From the NCBI RefSeq assembly GCF_016908555.1, contig NZ_JAFBEE010000014.1, positions 1 to 64,000 of the forward strand: a stretch of 64,000 nucleotides of DNA. The letters run 5' to 3'. Below, one piece after another: positions 16,325-25,726 of this stretch (position 1 is the first letter of the stretch; the number at the start of each line of letters is the position of its first letter). Position numbers and translations under genes: made by a program. A model generated the notes under the pieces. It had not been told where the DNA came from. It ran no database searches and worked only from the letters and a program-made list of their open reading frames with translations. Source of the DNA: Alkaliphilus hydrothermalis. Its GTDB lineage: Bacteria; Bacillota; Clostridia; Peptostreptococcales; Natronincolaceae.

Positions 16325-17617
16325 TTATTCTTCAAAAGTAATATTAATCACTTGTTCCTTGCCATTTCGAATGACAGTTACTGCAACCTCATCTCCAGGA
16401 CGATATTTATACAATTCTTTCTGTAGATTTCCCATTGTTTTAACTTCATTTTCACCGATCTTGATAATAACGTCCCCCACCATCATACCATATTTATCAG
16501 CAGGTGAATCTGCTATGATTTCCCCTATATAGATTCCATGCTCAGCTTGGATATCCAAGCCAGTGGCACTTTCATAGGCTTGAACGTTAAGGCCCCTAAT
16601 TCCAATTAATACCCTCGTAAACTCACCCTTTTCAATAATCTGCTCTACAATTGGCTTTGCAGTATTAATGGGAATGGCAAACCCAAGTCCTTCGCCGGAT
16701 TGAATTTTTGCTGTATTTATTCCTATTACCTGCCCCTTTGCATTAAGAAGAGGTCCTCCACTATTACCAGGGTTAATAGAAGCATCTGTTTGAATTAAGT
16801 CTTCAATCGTTTGCTGTTGGCTTACGGGGATCGATCTATTTAATCCACTGACCACTCCTTGGGTTAATGTTCGTTCAAAATTAAGCCCAAGAGGATTACC
16901 GATAGCTACAGCAATTTCACCAACAATCAGTTGATCACTATCCCCTAGCTCAGCCACAGGTAAATTGGCAGCCTCTACCTTTATTACCGCTAAATCTAGA
17001 TTGCTATCCTGCCAAACTACTTTAGCAGGCAATCTATCGCCATCATATAGAATTACTGCTATTTCCTCTACATTACCATCCATTACAACATGGGAATTAG
17101 TAAGAATATAGCCTCTAGAATCCACTATAACACCTGTTCCTAGTCCTGGCGTTTGTCTTCCAAAGAAATCTCTTTGGGCAGATAAAGTAGTGACTCCTAC
17201 AACTGAAGGCATGGCTTTTTTAGCCACAGCCGAATAAACTGATATGTCTTGATTAGGTTCAATCACCACTGATTGGCCTCCACCTCCACCGAGGTAAACT
17301 CCCCTGTGGGCCAGTATATCTGGTAGGAAGGTATAGGTAAGCCCCATAGTAATACCACTGCCTAATATGGCTCCTGCCAATACTAGGGCTAAATATCTTA
17401 ACTTAGACGGATTTTTTTTCCTAACCTCGCGTTTAGTTTGTTCATATTGGTAATGATGTCCTCCCTCTACAGATGTTGAGTCCATACCATTACCAGAATT
17501 GAATTTATCAGTTACTTGATTAGTCACTTGGTTTTCTACCTGTTCATCTATTTCCTCATCTTGTTTTTTCAAGTAACTCTCTTTGTTTTGAATATCATCA
17601 TTGTTATCATAGCCCAT
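16325..17617 (-). CDS. htrA: HtrA/DegP-family serine protease with PDZ domain
   Basis: A 430-residue membrane-anchored S1C protease. It has a charged cytoplasmic N-terminus, one membrane helix (about 73-97) and a Gly-rich linker. The trypsin-like domain has His176 (TNSHVV), Asp208 (NLDLAV) and Ser286 (GNSGGPL). A PDZ domain covers the last 90 residues. It degrades or refolds damaged envelope proteins on the outer face of the membrane. ATG at 17617 is preceded by AAGGAGG; the open frame upstream to 17704 lacks a site. It lies 117 bases downstream of walJ, in the usual wal locus position. Confidence 0.95.
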   Translation of the reverse strand: MGYDNNDDIQNKESYLKKQDEEIDEQVENQVTNQVTDKFNSGNGMDSTSVEGGHHYQYEQTKREVRKKNPSKLRYLALVLAGAILGSGITMGLTYTFLPDILAHRGVYLGGGGGQSVVIEPNQDISVYSAVAKKAMPSVVGVTTLSAQRDFFGRQTPGLGTGVIVDSRGYILTNSHVVMDGNVEEIAVILYDGDRLPAKVVWQDSNLDLAVIKVEAANLPVAELGDSDQLIVGEIAVAIGNPLGLNFERTLTQGVVSGLNRSIPVSQQQTIEDLIQTDASINPGNSGGPLLNAKGQVIGINTAKIQSGEGLGFAIPINTAKPIVEQIIEKGEFTRVLIGIRGLNVQAYESATGLDIQAEHGIYIGEIIADSPADKYGMMVGDVIIKIGENEVKTMGNLQKELYKYRPGDEVAVTVIRNGKEQVINITFEE

Positions 17618-17734
17618 AATCAGTTCCTCCTTGAATAGTTGTAATTTAATATTAAAATTACTAATATCTCTGATTTTAAATCCTATAACAATAATTATAC
17701 CCATAAAGATTGGATATTTTCAGTTTAATTGTAA

Positions 17735-18535
17735 TTACCTAGAAAGAGCATATAAGTTGCTCACTCGATCCCGATGAGCTAGATCGATTTGAATATCCTT
17801 ATTAAATCCTACTTTATTCATTTGTAGGATACTCTTGATGGTTTCAATCGCTAACTCAGGAAAATTATTATCTTTACTTAAGTGAGCTAGCATTACAGAT
17901 TTAACATTTCTCTTCACTAGGTCCACTATGGCGTTACCTGCCGCCTCATTACTAAGATGTCCTACATCAGATAATATACGTCGCTTTAAATAATAGGGGT
18001 ACCCCCCCGCCTTCAACATCTCGACATCATGATTCGATTCCAACACAACTAAATCTGAATCGCTAATTTGATCTAAAATCTCCCCAGTGACATGTCCAAG
18101 ATCTGTAGTAACACACACCTTAACCCCTTTATTTACAAAGGAGTATCCAACAGGCTCATTGGCATCATGGGATATAGAGTAAGGCATAACAATAAAATTT
18201 CCCAATTCAAATGGCTTATCACTTTCAAATACTCGAATGTTCTCTTCCTTAATGTTCCCTAGCTTATGCTCCATCCCTTGCCAAGTGCCTTCATTTGCGA
18301 AAATCGGTATATTAAACCTTCTTGATAAAATCCCTGCACCATGGATGTGATCTGAATGTTCATGACTAATCAAAATTCCTGAAAGCTGCTGAGGGTCAAT
18401 ACCAACCTCTCCAAGCTTTAACTGAATTTGTTTACCACTTAATCCAGCATCAATTAATAGGGAGCTAGTATGATCAGTTATTAAATGACAGTTACCACTA
18501 CTTCCACTGGCTAAGGAACAAAAGTCTATTGTCAT
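17735..18535 (-). CDS. walJ: WalJ/YycJ metallo-beta-lactamase-fold exonuclease-like protein
   Basis: A 266-residue protein with the motif SHEHSDHIHG (about residues 57-66), further zinc ligands in TTDLGH and LESNHD, and HLS near the end. YycJ/WalJ proteins are 5'-3' DNA exonuclease-like and affect coordination of cell division with replication. The N-terminus FCSLASGSSGNCHLI is the family hallmark. The ATG follows GGGAGGTGTGAT. It lies between murA and htrA, probably in one transcription unit with murA. Confidence 0.95.
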   Translation of the reverse strand: MTIDFCSLASGSSGNCHLITDHTSSLLIDAGLSGKQIQLKLGEVGIDPQQLSGILISHEHSDHIHGAGILSRRFNIPIFANEGTWQGMEHKLGNIKEENIRVFESDKPFELGNFIVMPYSISHDANEPVGYSFVNKGVKVCVTTDLGHVTGEILDQISDSDLVVLESNHDVEMLKAGGYPYYLKRRILSDVGHLSNEAAGNAIVDLVKRNVKSVMLAHLSKDNNFPELAIETIKSILQMNKVGFNKDIQIDLAHRDRVSNLYALSR

Positions 18536-18592
18536 ATCACACCTCCCGTCGAAAATAGAATTATATTAACCCCGCTAAATAGAAGGATTAAA

Positions 18593-19849
18593 TTACAATT
18601 GAATCTTCTTTATTTCTGCCCCTAAATTAGTAAGTTTTTCAACAAAATTATCGTATCCTCTTTCTATATAATGAACATTATCAATTTCTGTTTCACCTTC
18701 AGCCATCAATCCAGCTATTAGTAAAGCCGCCCCTGCCCTCAAATCACTGGCAGATACCTTAGCACCAGACAGTTTATTCACTCCTTGGATTACAGCTATC
18801 CTACCTTCCACCTTGATATCTGCTCCCATTCTTTTAAGCTCATCCACATGCTTGAAACGTCCCTCAAAAATAGTCTCAGTCACCACTCCAGTTCCTTTGG
18901 CAGTAGTTAGAAGACTGGACATTGGCTGTTGAAGGTCAGTAGGGAATCCTGGATAAACTAAAGTTTTGATACTAACATTCTTTAACTCACTTGAAGAGAT
19001 CACCCTTAGAGAGTCACCATTCTCAATGATTTCTACCCCCATCTCCTTCAGCTTTGCAGTAATCGCCTCTAAATGCTTAGGTATCACATTGTTAATTACA
19101 ACATCTCCACCAGTTGCTGCTGCTGCAACCATATAGGTTCCAGCTTCTATTTGATCAGGAATGACCGTATGGTTACATCCCTTTAATTTTTCAACTCCAC
19201 GAATTTTAATCACATCTGTCCCAGCGCCACGGATATCAGCCCCCATACAGTTTAAGAAATTAGCCACATCAACAATATGGGGCTCTTTGGCGGCATTCTC
19301 GATGACAGTATTGCCCTCTGCCATAGATGCAGCCAGCATAATATTAATGGTAGCCCCTACACTAACAACATCCATGTATATCTCAGCTCCTACTAGCTTT
19401 TCAGCCTCCACTGATATAATCCCATGCTCAATAGACACTGAAGCTCCCATGGCCTCAAACCCTTTAATATGTTGATCAATTGGTCTTGTTCCAATGGAAC
19501 ATCCACCAGGATAAATTACTTTTGCTTTTTTAAATCTACCAAGACCAGCACCTAATAAGTAATAAGAAGCTCTAAGCTCCTTAGCCATATCATAATCTGC
19601 AAAGCATTGTTTCATTTTTGTCGTATCTATTTCAACAGTCTTATCATCTATTTGGACTACATTAGCCCCAAGATTAGTTAATATATTTCCAAGGGTCTTC
19701 ACATCACTAATTTCTGGTAAGTTATCGATCACACATTTCCCACCAGCTAAAACGGCTGCCGGAATAATGGCTACTGCTGCATTTTTAAATCCACTAATAT
19801 CCACTTGCCCCTGTAATCTTCTACACCCGTTAATAATAATTTTTTCCAT
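18593..19849 (-). CDS. murA: UDP-N-acetylglucosamine 1-carboxyvinyl transferase (MurA family)
   Basis: A 418-residue EPSP-synthase-fold enzyme. It transfers enolpyruvate from PEP to UDP-GlcNAc, the first committed step of peptidoglycan synthesis. The active-site cysteine is Cys117 in PGGCSIGTRPID. KNAAV near residue 23 binds substrate. The start is uncertain: ATG at 19849 or GTG at 19858. The only purine-rich site (GGTGGTGG) lies well upstream, with a small hairpin between. It is placed between the WalRK genes and walJ, linking wall synthesis with its regulator. Confidence 0.93.
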   Translation of the reverse strand: MEKIIINGCRRLQGQVDISGFKNAAVAIIPAAVLAGGKCVIDNLPEISDVKTLGNILTNLGANVVQIDDKTVEIDTTKMKQCFADYDMAKELRASYYLLGAGLGRFKKAKVIYPGGCSIGTRPIDQHIKGFEAMGASVSIEHGIISVEAEKLVGAEIYMDVVSVGATINIMLAASMAEGNTVIENAAKEPHIVDVANFLNCMGADIRGAGTDVIKIRGVEKLKGCNHTVIPDQIEAGTYMVAAAATGGDVVINNVIPKHLEAITAKLKEMGVEIIENGDSLRVISSSELKNVSIKTLVYPGFPTDLQQPMSSLLTTAKGTGVVTETIFEGRFKHVDELKRMGADIKVEGRIAVIQGVNKLSGAKVSASDLRAGAALLIAGLMAEGETEIDNVHYIERGYDNFVEKLTNLGAEIKKIQL

Positions 19850-19857
19850 ATAATTCA

Positions 19858-19871
19858 CTGACTTCTGTCAG
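19858..19871 (-). promoter_or_regulatory. Hairpin between the ribosome binding site and start of murA
   Basis: CTGAC pairs with GTCAG around a four-base loop. Without it the GGTGGTGG site would be too far from the start; the folded stem brings the two within about 12 bases. A structure-dependent start is possible. Confidence 0.35.
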
Positions 19872-20040
19872 CTAGCCACCACCTTTATATTTATTGTGAA
19901 TATCCATTAATTAACGTAATATCTATCATAACTTCTATTTTATCATTTCATAACATGTTTGTTAATGGAAAATATGCGTTATGATTTTTTTTATATATAT
20001 AAAATACTTTCAATGAAATTGCACTATCAATCCAATAAAA

Positions 20041-20076
20041 AAAGCAGAAAAAGTTTTATTATACTTTTTCTACTTT
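20041..20076 (-). terminator. Terminator of the walR-yycI operon
   Basis: AGAAAAAGT pairs with ACTTTTTCT, extended by AAAG/CTTT, followed on the minus strand by a long T-run. It separates the wal operon from murA. Confidence 0.75.
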
Positions 20077-20110
20077 GTATTAAAAAATCCTTTATTTTTT
20101 TAAAAAAACA

Positions 20111-20983
20111 TTAATTTTCCAACGCTTCAACATAGTAGACTTTCCCATTTTCTAATGTAATTTTCCATGCAGGAACAGCATCTCCTGATTCAATGGATTG
20201 CCAATCAGTAAGATCGTATGGATTAATGTAATACCCAACTTCTATGTTGCGTATTACGATTTTATCCTGATTGTCATTAATAATCTCATTCATCTTTTTC
20301 AACAAAGCTTCTGTTGCATGGATTAATAGGTTTTTTTGCTGACTATCATTACCCTCAATTTCTAATAGCATACTTTCAAAACCAACAACACCATCATGAT
20401 TCACATATACATTAATATAACTTTCACCTAGAAATCGTTTCTTAAAAACCTGATGGTATACTAACTTATAAGTCATTGAATCCTGTTCTAATTCTGGACC
20501 CGATTGATAAAATATTTGTTTTAGATGTACATCCTCCGTCAAGAAACCTTTTTCCTTCAGAAACTCGTTACTGATTTCTTGTGCTTTAACTTCACTAATT
20601 TTATCCATTACCTTTGTCCTAGAAGCATTATAATATCTAATTTTTTTATTACCTTCTATAATTAGTTGTTGATGTTGGCTACCGTAAGTACCTTCACTGA
20701 CTTTATAATAGTCTTTACCTAAAAACAATTCTGCTGTTTCTTCATGATCATAGATTTTGTATTTCACCCTCACTTTTGGTAGAGAGATGATTTCTCTAGG
20801 AATCTCACCACTAACATATATCCCCTTTTCATTCAGGTGCCTTTCAACGTTTAAGATATATTCATTACTGACTAAATCCAGCTCTCCACCCACCAAAAGT
20901 CCCTTACCTACGTGGTAGAATAAAAAAATATTGGTCAGTATGAAAGCTATTATTAATATATTTTTTGCCTTTGACCAATCCAT
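20111..20983 (-). CDS. yycI: YycI-like regulatory protein of the WalRK system
   Basis: A 290-residue protein with one N-terminal membrane helix (about 8-26, after MDWSKAKN) and an extracellular domain. MDWSKAKNILIIAFILTNIF is the usual YycI start. In Bacillus, YycI and YycH bind the WalK kinase through their membrane helices and hold its activity down. The gene follows yycH by 14 bases and ends at the terminator at 20041-20076. Identification rests on the N-terminus and the operon position. Confidence 0.87.
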   Translation of the reverse strand: MDWSKAKNILIIAFILTNIFLFYHVGKGLLVGGELDLVSNEYILNVERHLNEKGIYVSGEIPREIISLPKVRVKYKIYDHEETAELFLGKDYYKVSEGTYGSQHQQLIIEGNKKIRYYNASRTKVMDKISEVKAQEISNEFLKEKGFLTEDVHLKQIFYQSGPELEQDSMTYKLVYHQVFKKRFLGESYINVYVNHDGVVGFESMLLEIEGNDSQQKNLLIHATEALLKKMNEIINDNQDKIVIRNIEVGYYINPYDLTDWQSIESGDAVPAWKITLENGKVYYVEALEN

Positions 20984-20997
20984 TATTTCACCACCAT

Positions 20998-22458
20998 TTA
21001 GTTTTCAATCATAGTATATAATAATTTACCATCATAACTGTCAAAGTAATATATTCGTTTTCCTACTCTTATCAGCCAACTAGGTCTAATTAATTGCATG
21101 CTATTTTCTTCAACAGTATCGAAATATACCATTTCTACTCTGTTAACATTTTCTAATATTATTTTATAATCTATTACTGGTTCATTCTTTGCATTTGTAG
21201 ATTCCATTGTTTTTGAATTTTCCAAGTCTTTATTATAGTAGTCTAACATAACCCCTAAGTTATCTTCAATAATCTGAATTGGTGGTGTTATATCAGTATC
21301 TATATGATCTATAGATCCTAAGTTCATTTTTTCCCGTATAAACCTTCTGTAGGATTTAACGTCATTGCCATACACTTCAATTTCAAGTTGATTTAGAGTA
21401 TTTTTATTAGCTATAGGATAGCCTACAATATCATAGTTAAAACCAAAATAATATCCACGATTTGAACCTGTGGAAACATCTTTTATCTCACTTAAGTAAG
21501 CTGTTTCCATAATGCCTCCATGTTTTTCGATGAAATTTAAAGCCACATTCAGAGCTTCCAATATATTGGTGCTTGAGTTGCTAATCATCTCTTGATTATA
21601 GCTCAAGTAACCCTGTGGATTAATCCTAACACTCTTTTCCCCATAACCATACAAATATATAATCGAGCCACTGGTTTCTCTGATTGCTTTAACAAAATCA
21701 AAATTCTCATTGAAAAAACTTTTAGCTGTCCTCACAATGATTTCTTCCTCTTTAATGTCTATTTCACTTTCAACAAAAATCTCTGGTAGCAACTGTTTAT
21801 ACTCAATAGGCATCAAAGTCTTATTATTCACAAAGCCAAATGTTGTACGATATCTTACGAAATCCTTTTTGTCTTCATCATACTCCGTAATATAATCTTC
21901 TAAGGTAGTGTTTTCATACTCCGATAGTGACACTCGATAAACATTATTTTCATTTTCACTAAGTATATAAATAGATCCTGTGTTGCTGGCGGGTATAAGT
22001 ATTTTTTTTATTGTCCTTATTTCATTGGTAATTCTATTATCCATTGTATTAAAAACAGATGAAATCAATACAGAGGGCATCCCTTTGCCAAATTCCAACT
22101 CAATAGATTTCAATTGCTTACTCTCAAAATATTCATCCAACGATACAGTATCCACATTCGGCTCCTTAGCAAAAAAATCAAGAAGAAGGAGCTTGCTTTT
22201 TTCCCATACCAGCTTCGTCTCTTGATAATTCAATACTGTATAATAATTATTGCTAATACTACCACCAAATCCTAAGGTGACTTCCCTTGGAGATATAATC
22301 TGGTTACGGGTATCTAAAATTGTATAGCCTTGATCCCTTCCATTAGAGGCCTCTGACTGTAGTGATATCGGAGAGTCAAACCAAATCCTATGAAGGGACA
22401 TAATACTTAATATTACCAGTAAGGATAATATTAGAGTCTTAGTTCTTTCCCTATCCAT
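20998..22458 (-). CDS. yycH: YycH-like regulatory protein of the WalRK system
   Basis: A 486-residue protein with one N-terminal membrane helix (about 9-25) and a long extracellular part that fits the YycH fold. RERTKTLILSLLVILSIM is like other YycH N-termini. It is expected to work with YycI in restraining WalK. ATG at 22458 is preferred because GGAG lies eight bases upstream; a GTG at 22467 overlaps that site. It lies downstream of a secreted-protein gene inside the wal operon. Confidence 0.85.
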   Translation of the reverse strand: MDRERTKTLILSLLVILSIMSLHRIWFDSPISLQSEASNGRDQGYTILDTRNQIISPREVTLGFGGSISNNYYTVLNYQETKLVWEKSKLLLLDFFAKEPNVDTVSLDEYFESKQLKSIELEFGKGMPSVLISSVFNTMDNRITNEIRTIKKILIPASNTGSIYILSENENNVYRVSLSEYENTTLEDYITEYDEDKKDFVRYRTTFGFVNNKTLMPIEYKQLLPEIFVESEIDIKEEEIIVRTAKSFFNENFDFVKAIRETSGSIIYLYGYGEKSVRINPQGYLSYNQEMISNSSTNILEALNVALNFIEKHGGIMETAYLSEIKDVSTGSNRGYYFGFNYDIVGYPIANKNTLNQLEIEVYGNDVKSYRRFIREKMNLGSIDHIDTDITPPIQIIEDNLGVMLDYYNKDLENSKTMESTNAKNEPVIDYKIILENVNRVEMVYFDTVEENSMQLIRPSWLIRVGKRIYYFDSYDGKLLYTMIEN

Positions 22459-22473
22459 TTTTTTCACTCCAAA

Positions 22474-22986
22474 TTATTTATTCCCTGTAATATCTTTTAA
22501 GAACTCAGAAGTTATTTTACCTTCTAGAATTCGTCTTTTTACATCCTCTACTCCTTTAACCGCTACATATCTTCTTACAGTTTCAGCAGTTCCATCTTTG
22601 TATTCTGCAGTAATTTCGATTTTATTACTACCTCTTTTTAACTCAATCTCAGCCCAACCTCTTTGTAGAATCCCTACATCTACAAGCAAAGGATCATTAA
22701 TAAGGACATAGTTCTCTCCGCCCTTCTCAATGCTGGTGTTGTGATACACTCTTACCTTGATTTTAGTATCTTTTGGCGCAGTAAATTCTAATACTAACTT
22801 AGTAGATGAGCTCACACTTTGCTCCCTTTCAGGGGTAATAATTTGTAGTGATTGATTTGCAGTCTTTACAATTTCATATTTTGTAGTATCAACATTTCTT
22901 ATTGCAGGTGTAGCATAGGTAAAAGAACCAGCAGTTCCTAATATTATTAGTACACATGTACAAGAAATTAGCTTATTTTTTATCAT
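22474..22986 (-). CDS. Secreted protein of unknown function inside the wal operon
   Basis: A 170-residue protein with a signal peptide (MIKNKLISCTCVLIILGTAG, likely cut after FTYA near residue 25). A beta-rich domain follows: KLVLEFTAPKDTKIKVRVYH, then GWAEIELKRGSNKIEITAEY, reminiscent of Ig-like folds. ATG at 22986 follows AGGAGGAATTTAT. No family is recognised. It lies between walK and yycH, where Bacillus has no gene, so it may be an added extracellular part of the cell-wall signalling system (inference). Confidence 0.8.
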   Translation of the reverse strand: MIKNKLISCTCVLIILGTAGSFTYATPAIRNVDTTKYEIVKTANQSLQIITPEREQSVSSSTKLVLEFTAPKDTKIKVRVYHNTSIEKGGENYVLINDPLLVDVGILQRGWAEIELKRGSNKIEITAEYKDGTAETVRRYVAVKGVEDVKRRILEGKITSEFLKDITGNK

Positions 22987-23096
22987 ATAAATTCCTCCTG
23001 TAAAACAGTAAATGCCTAACTTACTATTCATTATACATAAGCAATATTACAATCGTATTACAATGAAATTAAAAATAAATTACACATTTCTACATC

Positions 23097-24896
23097 CTAT
23101 TCCTCCAATAGGAGTAATGTAATCATTACATGGGTTCCCTGGCCTTCTTCACTTAAAATCTGAATTTTCCCTTCATGGGCCTCGATTATTTCCTTGGCAA
23201 TAGACAAGCCTAATCCAGTGCCTCCCATTTCCCTTGAACGGGCTTTATCTACCCTATAAAACCTTTCAAATAGCCTTGGTAAATCTTCTCTAGGTATGCC
23301 GATTCCATTATCAATTATATTAATTGTAGCTAATGAGTCGGTTTTTTCAACATATACCTCAATAGCACCGCCTTCTGGAGTATATTTAATTGAGTTACTT
23401 AAAATATTTAGAAGAACCTGCTCAATTCGGTCTTCATCTCCATATAGCCTAGTGATTCCTTCACCAAGATTATATTTTATTTGTTGGTTTTTATTTTTCG
23501 CAAAAACTTCTAATTTTAGTACTGCTTTTTTAGCTAATTCATTTAAATCTAAAGATTTTTTGTTCCATATACCTTTTTGAAAGTCAATATTCGACAATTG
23601 CAGTAAATCCCTCACCAGACGAGTCATTCGATCAACTTCTGTATCAATCACCTTTAGGAATTGTAGGGACAAGTCATGATTTTCAATAACTCCATCTGCT
23701 AGAGTCTCTGTATAACTTTTGATTGTTGTTAAAGGTGTTTTAAGCTCATGGGAAACATTAGCCACAAACTCTTTTCTCATATTTTCAAGCTTCTCATGCT
23801 TTGTTACATCCTGTAGTAATACAATAATTCCTCCAAACTCATTCTTTTCATTAAGGAATGATGCATAGTTAGCCCTTAAAATAATTCCATCTGACATGGC
23901 CATCATTTCGCTTCCTGATTCGCCATTTTCTAAACTTTTAAGCTGTTTAATTGTCAAACTCTTATTAAAAGGCATAAAGATTTCATCAAATACCAGGTTG
24001 TCTAATTCACCTTTGCTAATTTCAAGCATTTCCATGGCCCTTGGATTTGCGCGAATGATTTTTCCTTCTTCTGTGGCAGCCACAAGTCCATCTGCCATAT
24101 AAGTAATAATGGTATCCATTTTTTGTTTTTCACTGGACATTTCCCTCAGTACTTCTTTTAATCGTCCCGTTAAATGATTAAACATAAATGCTAATTGGCC
24201 TATTTCATCATCAGATTTCACCTCTACTACCTGATTAAAATCACCCTTGGACATTTTTTCTGCTTTTATGGTAACATCCTCTATTGGCCCAGTGATACTT
24301 TTCGCTATAAAAAATCCTAGTATAATTGTGATAAACAATGCTAATAGGGTGGCATTAAGCAATATTTCCTTTGAGTTATTTAATGTATCATATATATCAT
24401 CTATATTTTTTCTTACATAAATCGCTCCTATTGTTCGACTGTGTTGGTCATATAGCGGGTACGCCATCTCCTTTGATCTTGAGATGGACTCACCCTTCCC
24501 CCTCGTGACGTCTCGTTCTGGTTTATTTCCACTAAAGGCACCTATAATTAAATCTGTCTCTAATACATTTGTTGCATTTTGCCCTAAGTAGACAGTATCC
24601 GTATTTGGACTAGAGATAATGGTCCAATCTTCCTTGTCTATTACATAGATTTCCATTCCCACCATAATCATCTCAAAGCGACTAATGTTTGCTTGTATAT
24701 CATCTTTATTTTCCTGCCAATCCATATCATTTAAGGTCCTGGTAATTGTTGCTGCTGTATAGTTCATGTTTTTCCGAACCTCTCCCAAATGATACTGTTG
24801 GAATTGCTGGATCAAAAATACGCCAATAATAATCATGGCAATAAATACAAGGAGGAAGTAGATCGTTATAAATTTCCACCTTATGCTTTTAAACAT
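23097..24896 (-). CDS. walK: Sensor histidine kinase WalK (YycG)
   Basis: A 599-residue kinase. It has membrane helices at about 9-30 and 178-198 around an extracellular sensor, a HAMP linker (about 199-250), a PAS domain (about 258-365), and a dimerisation domain with the phosphorylated His383 (NVSHELKTPLTT). The ATPase domain has N, G1 and G2 boxes (NILSNSIKYT, DNGIGI, GGTGLGLSIAKEI). It senses the state of the cell wall and phosphorylates WalR. The start lies two bases past the walR stop codon, so translation is coupled. Confidence 0.96.
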   Translation of the reverse strand: MFKSIRWKFITIYFLLVFIAMIIIGVFLIQQFQQYHLGEVRKNMNYTAATITRTLNDMDWQENKDDIQANISRFEMIMVGMEIYVIDKEDWTIISSPNTDTVYLGQNATNVLETDLIIGAFSGNKPERDVTRGKGESISRSKEMAYPLYDQHSRTIGAIYVRKNIDDIYDTLNNSKEILLNATLLALFITIILGFFIAKSITGPIEDVTIKAEKMSKGDFNQVVEVKSDDEIGQLAFMFNHLTGRLKEVLREMSSEKQKMDTIITYMADGLVAATEEGKIIRANPRAMEMLEISKGELDNLVFDEIFMPFNKSLTIKQLKSLENGESGSEMMAMSDGIILRANYASFLNEKNEFGGIIVLLQDVTKHEKLENMRKEFVANVSHELKTPLTTIKSYTETLADGVIENHDLSLQFLKVIDTEVDRMTRLVRDLLQLSNIDFQKGIWNKKSLDLNELAKKAVLKLEVFAKNKNQQIKYNLGEGITRLYGDEDRIEQVLLNILSNSIKYTPEGGAIEVYVEKTDSLATINIIDNGIGIPREDLPRLFERFYRVDKARSREMGGTGLGLSIAKEIIEAHEGKIQILSEEGQGTHVMITLLLLEE

Positions 24897-24898
24897 AC

Positions 24899-25588
24899 TT
24901 AAGCCCTCCTAAAGTAATACCCAACCCCTCTTTTGGTCATAATGTATTTAGGACTACTGGAGTTTTCTTCGATTTTTTCTCTTAATCTTCTAATAGTTAC
25001 ATCCACTGTTCTAATGTCTCCATAATACTCATAACCCCACACTTCTTTTAATAGTTGTTCTCTTGTAAAGACTAACTCCGCCTGCGTAGAAAGGAATTTT
25101 AGTAACTCGAATTCTCTAGATGTCAGTTCTACTACATCATTTTCCTTCTTTACTTCGTATCTATTAAAGTCTATCGATAGAGCTCCTGCGGCTATTGCTT
25201 CGTTTCTCGAATCGCCGTCGGCAATATTAATTCTTCTTAAATTAGCCTTTACTCTAGCTAATAATTCCCTCATTCCAAAGGGCTTTGTTATATAGTCATC
25301 TGCACCCATCTCTAATCCTAGTACTTTGTCTAATTCTTCTTCTTTGGCTGTTACCATCAATATTGGCATGGAATAATTTTCTCTTATTTTTCTGCATACT
25401 TGAAAACCATCAATTTTAGGAATCATGACGTCTAGTAGGACTAAGTCTGGGTTTACTTTGTCAACTTTATGTAATGCCTCTTCTCCATCTACTGCTACTT
25501 CTACCTTGTATCCTTCCTTCTCAAGATTAAATTTCACAATCTCAGCAATAGGTTTTTCATCTTCTACAATAAGTATTCTCTTTTCCAT
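24899..25588 (-). CDS. walR: Response regulator WalR (YycF)
   Basis: A 229-residue OmpR-family regulator. The receiver domain has acidic residues near 9-11, the phosphorylated Asp53 (LLDVMIPKIDG) and Lys in ITKPF. The C-terminal winged helix includes VDVTIRRLREKIE and KRGVGYYF. It controls murein hydrolases and wall metabolism and is essential in most low-GC Gram-positives. It is the first gene of the operon walR, walK, secreted protein, yycH, yycI. Confidence 0.97.
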   Translation of the reverse strand: MEKRILIVEDEKPIAEIVKFNLEKEGYKVEVAVDGEEALHKVDKVNPDLVLLDVMIPKIDGFQVCRKIRENYSMPILMVTAKEEELDKVLGLEMGADDYITKPFGMRELLARVKANLRRINIADGDSRNEAIAAGALSIDFNRYEVKKENDVVELTSREFELLKFLSTQAELVFTREQLLKEVWGYEYYGDIRTVDVTIRRLREKIEENSSSPKYIMTKRGVGYYFRRA

Positions 25589-25704
25589 AATTCAACCACC
25601 TTTGACTGATTTTATATTTTGATTCTACTTATATTCATATTTTTCCTGCTTATTTTCATACATTTTTAAACATAAGCAAACCTATACTTTAAAAAAGGAG
25701 GAAT

Positions 25705-25726
25705 GTAGGGAATAATTCTTCCCTAC
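25705..25726 (-). terminator. Terminator of the HEXXH membrane protein gene
   Basis: GTAGGGAA pairs with TTCCCTAC, touching the stop codon. On the minus strand a CT-rich, then T-rich stretch follows. Confidence 0.6.
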
